64,000 bases of DNA from positions 1-64,000 of IMG/VR virus record IMGVR_UViG_3300022074_000030; one strand, written 5' to 3'. The notes under the pieces are model-generated. The model did no database searches. It saw only the letters and a program-made list of their open reading frames with translations, and was not told the origin of the DNA. The position numbers were made by a program, and so were the translations under genes. This document shows, piece after piece, positions 7,985-17,220 of the stretch. This DNA is from a virus. The stretch's first letter is position 1. Every line of letters starts with the position of its first letter.

Positions 7985-8590
7985 TTATCCTACTCTGTAG
8001 CCAAGCATGTATGTCATCATTTGGGTTGAATGACCCATTACATGGTTATCTGTAGCACTGCTATTAGTATAGTTATACATGTTACCTCTTAAATCAACAT
8101 AATCACTAGAACCATTAAAATAAACTAATGAATTTACTTGGACTTCAATTTCTTTACCTGCACCTACTTTCATGCACATTTGACCAATAGGTCTTGAAGT
8201 ATCATTAGCTGACAAATATGGAGATGCACCATTAGAATGACTATGGCTTCCATTTTTATAAAGATAAGCATTCATATTAACGTTATCATCAGCAGCTTTA
8301 GGTCGAAAACTAAGTTTACATTCAATGTAATAAAAGCCTGCTACTTGTGGTGTGTAGCGGTAATTGGAAGTATTAAAATAACTATCTGTATCAAAAACTT
8401 TTGTATTAAGACCAACTATGTCAGTACTACTAGATGCGATATTTTGATTTGCACCTAAATATACTTGGAATAAACCTAAGTTGTTTCTAACCATATCAAC
8501 TTCACCAGAACTATTAATCGTCATAGCACTTGTCCCTGCCTGATTCTTAATTGTATCAGTTTTTACTTCATTTACTTTTATATCACCCAT
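7985..8590 (-). CDS. Tail fibre protein with C1q-like domain
   Basis: This 201-residue protein starts MGDIKVNEVKTDTIKNQAGT and SAMTINSSGEV, a variant of the common tag. From about residue 45 it shows a C1q-like pattern: VFDTDSYFNTSNYRYTPQVA, GFYYIECKLSF, AYLYKNGSHSHSNG. It ends with YMLGYRVG. It is probably a trimeric receptor-binding protein and a partner of the neighbouring C1q-like protein. The start ATG shares one base with the upstream stop. Confidence 0.74.
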   Translation of the reverse strand: MGDIKVNEVKTDTIKNQAGTSAMTINSSGEVDMVRNNLGLFQVYLGANQNIASSSTDIVGLNTKVFDTDSYFNTSNYRYTPQVAGFYYIECKLSFRPKAADDNVNMNAYLYKNGSHSHSNGASPYLSANDTSRPIGQMCMKVGAGKEIEVQVNSLVYFNGSSDYVDLRGNMYNYTNSSATDNHVMGHSTQMMTYMLGYRVG

Positions 8591-8976
8591 TATACTACCA
8601 TCAATGTTCCGTTAACTGTTATCGTTACACCTGAATCCACATTAAATGGACCTACTAGCAATCCATTACTGTTTGAATCGATAGTGTGACTTCTCGATAA
8701 ATTTTTTGGATTTGTTCTCAAATCAGCTGCAATCTTTCCAGTAATTGTTGTTGTTGTTATAATTGTATTTATACTAGCTGAGTCGGCTGCATCTTGTCGT
8801 AAAGCAATATAAGCAGAATCAACTTGAAAACCAATTGCCGAATCAATCATAGACTGAGTTGCTGCAGAATCAGTTCCTGCAGTTTGTCTTGCTTGAATAT
8901 AATCGGAGTCTATCAAACCTTGAACATGAGTATCAACATTTGCATGTAGGTTAAATGCTTGAATTTTTGTTGCCAT
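8590..8976 (-). CDS. Fibre protein duplicated from the large fibre C-terminal region
   Basis: In this 128-residue protein residues about 18-70 (GLIDSDYIQARQTAGTDSAA, then SAIGFQVDSAYIALRQ) closely match a segment in the C-terminal third of the 1896-residue fibre next to it. The C-terminal end (VGPFNVDSGVTITVNGTLMV) is the module shared with 1358-1828 and 6650-6877. It overlaps the big fibre gene by one base. It is probably a fibre-associated structural protein made by recombination of existing modules. Confidence 0.7.
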   Translation of the reverse strand: MATKIQAFNLHANVDTHVQGLIDSDYIQARQTAGTDSAATQSMIDSAIGFQVDSAYIALRQDAADSASINTIITTTTITGKIAADLRTNPKNLSRSHTIDSNSNGLLVGPFNVDSGVTITVNGTLMVV

Positions 8977-11900
8977 TATGCAGGTGTCCTTATTTCTCTA
9001 AGTTTAAAACTAACATTTGTTTTTGTTGGTGTAAGTTTTAATCTGACATTACCACTATTTATATCTGCATCAAAAGTACCAAGTGTTGAATCTAATAATA
9101 CTTGTCCGTAAGTTGTCATAGCCACATTTGTACCATTATGTGTTAATAAAATTTCTTCGGCATGATAGCTATTACTCGAATCATGTTCAAGTTGTGCTAC
9201 ATATTTCATTGTTCTAAAACTAGCTGCCGCAAATGTATGAATGATTTGATTCGAACCAGTTGTGAGTAAATCAGAATCAATTGCTCTTATTCCATTTATT
9301 TCTACAGTAGAGGCTTTAGCGAGTGATACAACCTCTACGATACTTCCTGCGCTTACTGCAGAATCAAATACAATAGATGTTCCATTAGTTGCAGTAAAAT
9401 CTTTTCCTGTTGCGAGTCTTGCACCGTTTAAGTAAACTTCTACTTTTCCTACATCATATGCTAATGTTGTTCCAGATGAATCCTGTCCACTTACAGAATC
9501 TGATAATGCATCTATTGTGTAAAGATAAGGTTTGTAATCTCTCAATACTAAATTAGAAGAAAGTAATTGATGTGTTCTGACTTCTATTTCTGAAGATGAA
9601 TCTGGTGCAGAGTCAAGTGTTAGAGTAGTTCCGGAAATACTATATGTATTTGTGTGTTGTAATAAACCATTGACAAATACAAATGCATCATCAGAGTCAG
9701 CTGGAGCCTCCGTTAATGTAAAAGCTTTAGTAGAATTATCGCCTGAAAAACTACTTGTTGAAACGTTATTAATTGTTCCAGTTGTACCGCTACCACCTGT
9801 TATTGTGATTGTTTTAGTTGCACCTGATCCAGTTGCAGTTACATTATCACCTACAAAGTTTAGTGTAGTTGCAGAAGTTGATAGAGAACTACCTTCTTCT
9901 TGAACTGTTATAGCTCCGCCGGATTGTCTTAATTGTATATAAGCTGAATCAACTTGAAATCCAATTGATGAATCTATCATGGCTTGTGTTGCAGCAGAAT
10001 CCGTGCCTGCAGCTGTTCGTGCTTGAACATAATCAGAATCAACTAATTGTATCACTGCGGCAGAATCAATGTTTCCACTTAATGCAGTTACTGATGCAAA
10101 TGATAAGTTACCACTACCATCAGTTCTAATTACATGATTATTAAGACCGTCTGATGTTGGGAATATCAATCCTGCTGCAGTTAGCTTATCAAACTTTGCA
10201 GAGTCAGCTGAAACTTCACCGGTTACGTTTACACCAGAATCTGTTGTTGCTAATCTTGCAAGATTATTAAAGAATAATGATACCGCACCGCCTGATAATG
10301 CTGTAATTTGGTTTTCGGTACCTGCTGCATTTTGAACTGTTAAGTTATTTGTCTGAAGTTGTAAAGAACCTGTTCCAGCATCTTGAATTACACTGTGACT
10401 TCCAGTGTGGAATATTTTTAAATCACTATCATTACCTACTGATAACTTAGCTAAGCCACCCGCAGCTCCTCCATCTGGTGCTTGTATTCCAGCAGCATTC
10501 ATAAGAGTGATTGTTGCAGCGGAATCAGTACCTGGCGATTGTCTTGCCTGCACATAGGCTGAGTCAATTAATTGTATTGCTTCAGCTGAATCTATACTGT
10601 ATTGCCTTACTCTCGCTGGTGTGTGATATAAATTAGTGCTTCCTTCAGGTAGATCATCAGTATTAACTTGGTTTGTACCTGTACCAAAATCAATATGTGT
10701 GTCATCGATACCATCAGCTTTAAGTGTTACTGCACCTGATGATACATCAAAATGATCACTACTAAAAGATGCTATACCTTTGTTAGATGATGTAGCATCC
10801 TCACCAGATATTGTACCACTTGAAAAATCTATGCCTTCTCCAGCATTTATATAACTTTCTACTCGTGCATTTGTATAGTAAAGATTAGTACCTTCAGTTA
10901 AATTTGTTGTTGTGAAACCTGTAAAGTTACGTGTACCAATTTGTAATGCATGACCCATATAACCATGAGAAGAACATTGATAATGTAATACAGGAGGAGT
11001 AGCTTCTGTTATAGCTATTTCGGCATATGTTGCTGTAGTGGTTACACCTGTTGTATACTGTGTTGTTTTTGCAGCATCATAATAAAATCTAAATGGATGA
11101 TTTGACATATCACTTGAACTAAGTGTAAAACGATATGTTCTTCCAAGTTTTAAATTTATTACTGGAGATTCTGTTCCATCTATATAATAAGCTTGTCCAC
11201 TACCACCACTGTAAACATGATTAACCTTTGCAGCAACTGTTACTGCAAAATTCTTTGTATCAGAATCATGCTGATTTCTTTCAACTGCGGTGTTTGCTGA
11301 ATCTTTAGCAAAGAAATAATCACTATCAAAATTGTTAGCTGTGTAAACTGATTCAACATCAAAGCTAAATTCACCAGTGCCAGAGTTATAAGATAAGTCT
11401 CCACCAGCAGAAAACATTCCACGTACATTAGCAGAGTCGATATCGATAGTTCGACTTGAAGCTATATTACCACCGCCAGTTAAACCTTTACCAGCAACTA
11501 TAGAAACTCCGGTATGAGCTACATGTTCGTCTGCAACAAAGCCTGATAAATTATCGTGTCTTATTATTGGCTCATAATATGTTAAAAGTTCAGCAGAATC
11601 AATTGCTAAATCACGAGTTGATGCAATTGTTCCACCGCCTTTTAAACCAAAACCTGCTGTTATTGATACATCGCCGTGAGCAACATGTTCATCAGCTACA
11701 AATCCTGACAGATTATCATGTCTTATTATTGGTTCATAATATGTTAAAAGTTCAGCTGAATCAATTGCTAAATCCCTGGTAGATGCAATAGTACCTCCAC
11801 CTTTCAAACCAAAACCTGCTGTAACTGAAACTGAAGTATGATCTATATGTTCATTTGCAACAAATCCAGTTAAATTATCGTGTCTTATTATTGGTTCGTA

Positions 11901-14666
11901 GTATGTTAAGAGTTCTGCAGAATCTATGGCAAGATCACGAGTAGATGCGATATTGCCTCCACCTTTAAGACCAAAACCTGCTGTTATCGACACACCGCTG
12001 TGTGCAATGTGTTCATCTGCTACGAATCCTGATAAATTATCGTGTCTTATTATTGGTTCGTAATATGTTAAAAGTTCAGCCGAATCGATAGCCAAATCTC
12101 TTGTTGATGCAATAGTGCCTCCACCCTTTAAACCAAATCCTGCAGTTATTGAAACTCCGCTGTGTGCTACATGTTCATCTGCCACAAAATTAGTAAGAGC
12201 GTCATGATCTATAGATGTGATATTTCCAATATCAGCAATTAATAAAGTTGGTATTCTTGCAGAATCGATAGTGCCTGTTAAAGATGCTGCAGGTAAATTA
12301 GTTAATGATGCACCGGAACCTGAAAATAATGGTGCATTTATTTCTCTATTTGAAATAAATTTAGCACCGGAATGTTGATAATTGAATGTAGGATTATTGA
12401 CAATGGCTGAATCACCCCAAGTAAATCCCGCACCATTAAGTGCTGAACTATCTGCTGCGCTATCAGCTATAACAATATTTTTATCTTTTAATACAATGGT
12501 TGATGAATTAATTGTAGTTTGAGTACCTTCAACTTGAAGGTTGCCCATAATCTTTACTGTACCAGTAGCATCTCCAATTGCGGCTGGATCAATTATTAAT
12601 TCAGCTGGACCTCTTAATTGTGCAAATGTTGGTGTAGCCGCAGAATCCAAAGGCTGAGGACCTCGAATATCTCCTGTACTACTATTGTAAGATATGCCGT
12701 TACTTGCACTAAAATGTGCTCTAACTTCTGACGATGACGGTCCAGTGTAAGTAAATACTCCTGTTGAATTGTTATAAGAAAAGCTTCCATCACCACTTAC
12801 GTCAGTTGCAGAAAATATTTTTTTAATATTTGATGAATCAACTTGTATATCATCAGCATTTGCTATTATACCTTTTCCACCAACAACATTTAAAGTTCTT
12901 GTGGATGCAATATTACCGCCGCCAGTTAAACCAGCACCTGCGGTTATTGAAACACCGCTATGAGCTACATGTTCATCAGCTACAAAATCACCGAAATCAT
13001 CATGTTTGTAAAGTGAATATAATTCTGATGAATCAATACTTAAAGTATTAGTGGTACTGTTATAAGCTAAACCAGCTCCACCAGTGCCGGCCTCATCGAG
13101 TGCAACATTGAAGTCGCTATCAAAATTAGCTTTAGTGTATACTTGTTCAACGTCAAATTCAAATCTACCTGTAGAAGAATCATAACTTAAATCACCACCT
13201 GCAGAGAAATGTGATCTAACTTCTGAAGCACTTGGTCCTGTGTATGTAAATACACCTGTTGAATTATTGTAACTAAAAGAACCATCACCACCAGCATCAG
13301 TTGCGGAAACATAGCCACGTATGGTTTGTGTAGTAGTTGATCTAGCTAGGTCTGAATCAAACCCTAAATATTCTCCACTTATAGTGGTTGATGAAAGTGT
13401 AGTTATTGTCGCTGAATCAACAGTTGCAGCTGCAGCATTCACTGAAGCATAATTTAACGTAGAACCTGATATGTCTGTAATTAATGCGCTGTCAGCAGTA
13501 ATAAGTGGAACTGTAGCTGAATCACCACGTATACTTCCTGTAACTGTTACACCAGAATCTGTTGTTTCAAACCTCTTTACGTTATTATAATAAAGTTCAA
13601 CTGCTCCATCATTATTAAAGAAAGCAAAATCTTTGGTGGTTGCTGCATTTAATAATCTAACAGTATTGCCTCTTAATTGTAGTTGACCTGTGGAATTTTG
13701 TATAATACTGTTAGAGGCGTTGTGCCAAATCTGTAAGTCATTATCATTACCAAATTTTGCTTTGTAGTTATCACCGAACTCAAGAGCTTTATCTGATTTA
13801 TCAAATAATATAGCACCTGATGAATCAAATGTAACATCACCAGCAGCAGTAATATTTGTAAATGTAGGATTAGCTGCAGAGTCTAAAGGTTGTGGTAATC
13901 TAAAGTCACCTGTTGTACTATTATAATTTAAACTATTACTTGAACTGAAATAACCTCGAATGTCTTGTTTAAAGTTTGCTTCTAATTCTGCAGAGTCAAT
14001 ACTCAGTGTGTTAGTAGCATTATTATAAGTTAAACCTACACCTTCAAGAACAGCACTGTCAAGCGTTACATTGAAATCAGAATCAAAGTTTTCTTTTGTG
14101 TATACCTGTTCAACATCAAATTCAAACACACCAGTGCTGGCATTATATGAAAGATCACCGCCACTGGCAAACATATTTCTAATTTGTTGTATAGAACCTT
14201 GTAAATTAAAATTTACTGGAGCACCAACACTGTCTGTGGCTGCAAAACCTCCACTTGAATCTTTTAAATTTATGCTACCTAAGTGTATTGTAGTTCCACT
14301 TAAATATAAATCTCTAAATTTCTTAGCACTATCACCTAAGTCAAATGAACTGTCTAATGTAGGAACAATGTGGCCTTTAGTAGTAAGACCTGTTACAACT
14401 GGTGTTTTATCTGAGTCTATGGCAATAATTAATTTATCATTACCGGGCGAATATTCTCTTGCTAAACCTTGGCCGACATCGAATGTAAAGTTCTTAAATG
14501 CACTTTCAGCTGAATCATAGACTAATATTTGACCATCGGATTTAGTCGCAACACTGAAGTCTGAAAAGTTATCAATGGACAATCCAGTTTGAGCAGTACT
14601 TATTGGTGTACCAACTACAATCTTTTTTATGAAAGTTTGTTGGCCTGTGACGACCTTAATTGCCAT
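8976..14666 (-). CDS. Giant tail fibre protein with repeats and cupredoxin-like insert
   Basis: This is the largest gene of the window, 1896 residues. It is built from repeated beta modules rich in IDSA/DSA motifs: three or more copies of SYNNSTGVFTYTGPS-x-SEVR, and four complete 54-residue repeats with a fifth partial one in the middle. A cupredoxin-like segment lies near residues 1145-1250. VDSDYVQAR-type repeats and two VNGLLQ/LNGARL Ig-like domains lie near the C-terminus. It is the likely main side or long tail fibre. No chaperone or endosialidase domain is visible. It ends ten bases or fewer before a chain of overlapping small fibre genes. Confidence 0.85.
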   Translation of the reverse strand: MAIKVVTGQQTFIKKIVVGTPISTAQTGLSIDNFSDFSVATKSDGQILVYDSAESAFKNFTFDVGQGLAREYSPGNDKLIIAIDSDKTPVVTGLTTKGHIVPTLDSSFDLGDSAKKFRDLYLSGTTIHLGSINLKDSSGGFAATDSVGAPVNFNLQGSIQQIRNMFASGGDLSYNASTGVFEFDVEQVYTKENFDSDFNVTLDSAVLEGVGLTYNNATNTLSIDSAELEANFKQDIRGYFSSSNSLNYNSTTGDFRLPQPLDSAANPTFTNITAAGDVTFDSSGAILFDKSDKALEFGDNYKAKFGNDNDLQIWHNASNSIIQNSTGQLQLRGNTVRLLNAATTKDFAFFNNDGAVELYYNNVKRFETTDSGVTVTGSIRGDSATVPLITADSALITDISGSTLNYASVNAAAATVDSATITTLSSTTISGEYLGFDSDLARSTTTQTIRGYVSATDAGGDGSFSYNNSTGVFTYTGPSASEVRSHFSAGGDLSYDSSTGRFEFDVEQVYTKANFDSDFNVALDEAGTGGAGLAYNSTTNTLSIDSSELYSLYKHDDFGDFVADEHVAHSGVSITAGAGLTGGGNIASTRTLNVVGGKGIIANADDIQVDSSNIKKIFSATDVSGDGSFSYNNSTGVFTYTGPSSSEVRAHFSASNGISYNSSTGDIRGPQPLDSAATPTFAQLRGPAELIIDPAAIGDATGTVKIMGNLQVEGTQTTINSSTIVLKDKNIVIADSAADSSALNGAGFTWGDSAIVNNPTFNYQHSGAKFISNREINAPLFSGSGASLTNLPAASLTGTIDSARIPTLLIADIGNITSIDHDALTNFVADEHVAHSGVSITAGFGLKGGGTIASTRDLAIDSAELLTYYEPIIRHDNLSGFVADEHIAHSGVSITAGFGLKGGGNIASTRDLAIDSAELLTYYEPIIRHDNLTGFVANEHIDHTSVSVTAGFGLKGGGTIASTRDLAIDSAELLTYYEPIIRHDNLSGFVADEHVAHGDVSITAGFGLKGGGTIASTRDLAIDSAELLTYYEPIIRHDNLSGFVADEHVAHTGVSIVAGKGLTGGGNIASSRTIDIDSANVRGMFSAGGDLSYNSGTGEFSFDVESVYTANNFDSDYFFAKDSANTAVERNQHDSDTKNFAVTVAAKVNHVYSGGSGQAYYIDGTESPVINLKLGRTYRFTLSSSDMSNHPFRFYYDAAKTTQYTTGVTTTATYAEIAITEATPPVLHYQCSSHGYMGHALQIGTRNFTGFTTTNLTEGTNLYYTNARVESYINAGEGIDFSSGTISGEDATSSNKGIASFSSDHFDVSSGAVTLKADGIDDTHIDFGTGTNQVNTDDLPEGSTNLYHTPARVRQYSIDSAEAIQLIDSAYVQARQSPGTDSAATITLMNAAGIQAPDGGAAGGLAKLSVGNDSDLKIFHTGSHSVIQDAGTGSLQLQTNNLTVQNAAGTENQITALSGGAVSLFFNNLARLATTDSGVNVTGEVSADSAKFDKLTAAGLIFPTSDGLNNHVIRTDGSGNLSFASVTALSGNIDSAAVIQLVDSDYVQARTAAGTDSAATQAMIDSSIGFQVDSAYIQLRQSGGAITVQEEGSSLSTSATTLNFVGDNVTATGSGATKTITITGGSGTTGTINNVSTSSFSGDNSTKAFTLTEAPADSDDAFVFVNGLLQHTNTYSISGTTLTLDSAPDSSSEIEVRTHQLLSSNLVLRDYKPYLYTIDALSDSVSGQDSSGTTLAYDVGKVEVYLNGARLATGKDFTATNGTSIVFDSAVSAGSIVEVVSLAKASTVEINGIRAIDSDLLTTGSNQIIHTFAAASFRTMKYVAQLEHDSSNSYHAEEILLTHNGTNVAMTTYGQVLLDSTLGTFDADINSGNVRLKLTPTKTNVSFKLREIRTPA
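11425..12190 (-). repeat. Tandem 162-base (54-residue) repeats inside the giant fibre gene
   Basis: There are four full copies and one partial copy of a unit running from FVADEHVAHSGVSITAGFGL through KGGGTIASTRDLAIDSAE to YYEPIIRHDNLSG. Protein copies are almost identical, but codons differ between copies at many third positions (for example the tcagcagaatcaattgct and tcagctgaatcaattgct versions). This indicates repeats kept by selection on the protein. A diverged relative of the unit occurs near 12,960. Coordinates are approximate. Confidence 0.8.
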
Positions 14667-14673
14667 TATTTCC

Positions 14674-15027
14674 TCACTTAGTTACGGATGGAGTTACTTG
14701 TATGCGCCCTTCCATAATTCTTTCGACTATGGTGTTGCCAGTTCCACTTTCGGCATGAGATAACTCAACATCATATACATGTCTCCCCGCCTTCAACGCA
14801 TCAGTTTGTGCATTGGTAAGAGATAACGTAGCTGTGCCATCAGTGTTACTCGTTATTTGTGTAGTAAACGCTGTTGCTTCAGAACTGTCTGTGTTGAAAG
14901 TTTTCTTTATCTTACCCGCTACTGAATATCCTAAGAGATTCTTAGCTGCGCCGTTAATGTCGACTAAGTGAAGTTCTATAGTGGTGTCTGTACCTTGATC
15001 AATGGTAAATTCGTGAAATTGGGCCAT
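14674..15027 (-). CDS. Conserved small virion protein (Ig-like), fibre cluster
   Basis: This 117-residue protein starts MAQFHEFTIDQGTDTTIELH and ends MEGRIQVTPSVTK. The all-beta pattern with GKIKKTFNT and an AGRHVYDVELSH strand resembles BppU-N or Ig-like baseplate/fibre adaptor domains found in front of fibre genes of marine phages. It is the first gene after the late promoter at 15081-15088 and directly precedes the giant fibre gene. An adaptor between baseplate and fibre is a reasonable inference. Confidence 0.7.
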   Translation of the reverse strand: MAQFHEFTIDQGTDTTIELHLVDINGAAKNLLGYSVAGKIKKTFNTDSSEATAFTTQITSNTDGTATLSLTNAQTDALKAGRHVYDVELSHAESGTGNTIVERIMEGRIQVTPSVTK

Positions 15028-15080
15028 GAAATACTCCAGTTGATTTCTTTGTCGGACGTCCCCGCCCCTGCCTTTAGATC

Positions 15081-15088
15081 TATTTATA
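15081..15088 (-). promoter_or_regulatory. T4-type late promoter TATAAATA
   Basis: An exact minus-strand TATAAATA in the 73-base gap between 15027 and 15101. It would drive the 117-residue gene and the giant fibre gene. Confidence 0.75.
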
Positions 15089-15100
15089 CAAAAAAGATTC

Positions 15101-16264
15101 TTAAAAGCCTTTAACTGAAGTTATTCCTGTATGTTGGCTGCTGTCGAGAAGTGCAGTGCCTTTGTTTAAATCATTTATTGATAATGGATTGCCGCTTCCA
15201 TCAGTATTTGGTAATGTATGTGTAATGCTATACGAACCGTCAGTTGAATTTCTTGTACCTGTAATTGATGCACCTGATGCAACAGATGATCCACTTAAAG
15301 GATTATTGCTACCACCAACAGTAACTGTATGATCGGTATTATTAGTAAATGTAAATTTTCTACCTGTTGCTGTTTCAAAACATTTAACGTCTCTTATCTG
15401 ACAGAATGCACCTCGACCATTTTCGAGCTCTACAACAGCCCTACCGTTATTAGCATCTATGTATATTGCAACACCGGTTTGACCTGCATTACCGTTATTA
15501 ACACGCTGAAACGCACTAAACCACCGACAAAAACGATAAGTCGCTCCACTGTAAGTGTGTGTTGTATTTGTTGTAGGAGGAAAACTGCCGTTTACACCCG
15601 TAATTGGCCCATCAGTACGATTACCGTCTTCCATAAATGCGTGTGTAAACGTCATGCTAAAATCTGATCTTATAACATTAGTTAAATTTGGACCACCAAA
15701 GTTTGATGCAGTAGACGTATTATAATAAACACCATGTGTTCTATGAGATGTTCTATTGCTTCCACTGCTTGGAGGATACGCGTGAACTGTTCCAGCACCA
15801 TCTCCCCATGTTGTACCACCTCCTGAACCATAACTATTACCAGGGTCTGCCCTAATATCATTAATAGTTTGATTAGTAAACGTATGATTCGTATCAACTA
15901 GAACTTGTGTAGTGTCACCATTAGTTGCAGTTGTTGTACCAGTATGACTTGTGCTGGCTTGTGCAATCGTTGTTGTTTTTCCTGTAGCTCTTACTGCTCC
16001 GTCACCTTTTAATTCAATCTTAACACTTCCAGGCGTATCCATATCTAACGGTGCATCTGATCCATTATCGATGTCGAATCCATTTGTATCTAAGATGACT
16101 TTTTTATGATTAGTAGTTGAGTCTAATGTTAGTTGACCAGATACATTGCCTGTCAGTTTGTATAACTGTATTGGAAGATTTATTTTTGCACCGGCTTTTG
16201 AATTTAAACTTCCGGCTGAGTTAACCTCAGTGAAACCAAGATTTGAAATAAGTGGAGCACCCAT
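15101..16264 (-). CDS. Tail fibre/adhesin protein
   Basis: This 387-residue protein starts MGAPLISNLGFTEVNSAGSL. It contains LDSTTNHKKVILDTNGFDID, a GSGGGTTWGDGAGT loop and an ATGRKFTFTNNTDHTVTVGG strand. It is Thr/Ser/Gly/Asn-rich and beta-like throughout, as expected for a distal adhesin. No repeat of the common fibre tag. It is inferred to be a structural fibre protein; the receptor is unknown. Confidence 0.7.
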   Translation of the reverse strand: MGAPLISNLGFTEVNSAGSLNSKAGAKINLPIQLYKLTGNVSGQLTLDSTTNHKKVILDTNGFDIDNGSDAPLDMDTPGSVKIELKGDGAVRATGKTTTIAQASTSHTGTTTATNGDTTQVLVDTNHTFTNQTINDIRADPGNSYGSGGGTTWGDGAGTVHAYPPSSGSNRTSHRTHGVYYNTSTASNFGGPNLTNVIRSDFSMTFTHAFMEDGNRTDGPITGVNGSFPPTTNTTHTYSGATYRFCRWFSAFQRVNNGNAGQTGVAIYIDANNGRAVVELENGRGAFCQIRDVKCFETATGRKFTFTNNTDHTVTVGGSNNPLSGSSVASGASITGTRNSTDGSYSITHTLPNTDGSGNPLSINDLNKGTALLDSSQHTGITSVKGF

Positions 16265-16271
16265 ATATCAC

Positions 16272-17021
16272 CTATGATTTAACTGTTTCAACAAAAGAGA
16301 ATGCCGTACCGTTGTAGAATCCAACTGCAAGGTCAACTGAATTACCAAGTGATATACCTTGTGATACGCCACTATGAGTCCAATCGATTGTAAGATTGTT
16401 ACTACCTGTAATTTTATCTACTACTACAGTTTGTCCTACGTTTAAACTACCATTTGCAATTTGTAATGTGATATCACCTGATGTAGTATCAACTCTTACA
16501 TATTGATCATCACTTGTACCCGGTGTAAATGTTTGAGAGCTCGTGATTGTTGACGGGTTAGCAACTGCACCCGGGCCTGTATATGTAAATACACCAGTTG
16601 AACTATTGTAAGCTAATGATCCACTACCACCAGCGTCTGTAACTGAAACTAATCCTCTTATTACTGATGAATCAACTGAAAGATTACCACCTGCAAAATC
16701 AATACCATGACCTCCACTGATGTGTGAACGTACACTATCGGCACTTGGTCCAGTATAAGTTATATTTCCAGTAGCTGAATCATAAACTAATCCTCCATCA
16801 CCTCCAGCATCGAGAACTTGAAGTGAATTTCTTGCTATGGTAGTAACGTCCGCTGAGTCAGTTTTATCTATCGCAACTTTTAATTCGTTAATAGCACCTA
16901 CAACATCTGAATCTACTGTTGTATTGAGATTAGTTAAATCACCAATTGTATTTGATAATTGGTTTGTCTTTGTAACCCAGTTGGTTACGGTGTCTGTTAG
17001 GTTAACTGTAGTTTTAGCCAT
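16272..17021 (-). CDS. Tail fibre protein
   Basis: In this 249-residue protein the N-terminus (MAKTTVNLTDTVTNWVTKTN, QLSNTIGDLTNL and VGAINELK) is a helical fibre attachment segment seen in many marine phages. The middle shares YNSSTGVFTYTGPGA and SADSVRSHISGGHGIDFAGG modules with the giant fibre. The C-terminus is a small beta domain ending FYNGTAFSFVETVKS. It is probably a fibre subunit paralogous to parts of the giant fibre. Confidence 0.75.
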   Translation of the reverse strand: MAKTTVNLTDTVTNWVTKTNQLSNTIGDLTNLNTTVDSDVVGAINELKVAIDKTDSADVTTIARNSLQVLDAGGDGGLVYDSATGNITYTGPSADSVRSHISGGHGIDFAGGNLSVDSSVIRGLVSVTDAGGSGSLAYNSSTGVFTYTGPGAVANPSTITSSQTFTPGTSDDQYVRVDTTSGDITLQIANGSLNVGQTVVVDKITGSNNLTIDWTHSGVSQGISLGNSVDLAVGFYNGTAFSFVETVKS

Positions 17022-17220
17022 CTAATTTCTCTATAATTTGAGTTAACATTTTTTTAATATCACCGACTTCATCTTTTAAATTTTCAAACTCTTGTTCTTT
17101 TTGCTTTCTTTCAAGCTTTCTTTTTCTAGCTTCACTGATTTCATTTTTATTTATATTCAATATAGCACCAGTAGACGTATCTCTTACTAAATCGCTATGT
17201 CCTTCTACATTTTTATACAC
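17014..17220 (-). CDS. Small coiled-coil protein conserved near baseplate genes
   Basis: The 68-residue protein has an N-terminal VEGHSDLVRDTSTGAILNIN segment and then a charged coiled coil (ARKRKLERKQKEQEFENLKD, about residues 30-66). It overlaps both neighbours by eight bases, so it is translated with them. Small proteins like this are conserved beside the baseplate/fibre operon of T4-like marine phages. Function is unknown; a scaffold or joint role is possible. Confidence 0.72.
   Translation of the reverse strand: MYKNVEGHSDLVRDTSTGAILNINKNEISEARKRKLERKQKEQEFENLKDEVGDIKKMLTQIIEKLDG

Noticed and set aside
9056-9063. TATAAATA (minus) inside the giant fibre gene, upstream of 8976
   Set aside because: Inside a coding region with a translationally coupled downstream gene; possible but no support. 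The same applies to copies at 17148-17155, 53621-53628 and 59446-59453.
11567-11782. Plus-strand frame rich in Leu/Gln/Asn/His opposite the fibre repeats
   Set aside because: Repeats itself with the same period as the fibre gene; a shadow of the repeats.
11425-12190. Regular repeats as a CRISPR array
   Set aside because: Units are coding, 162 bases long, in frame and without unique spacers.
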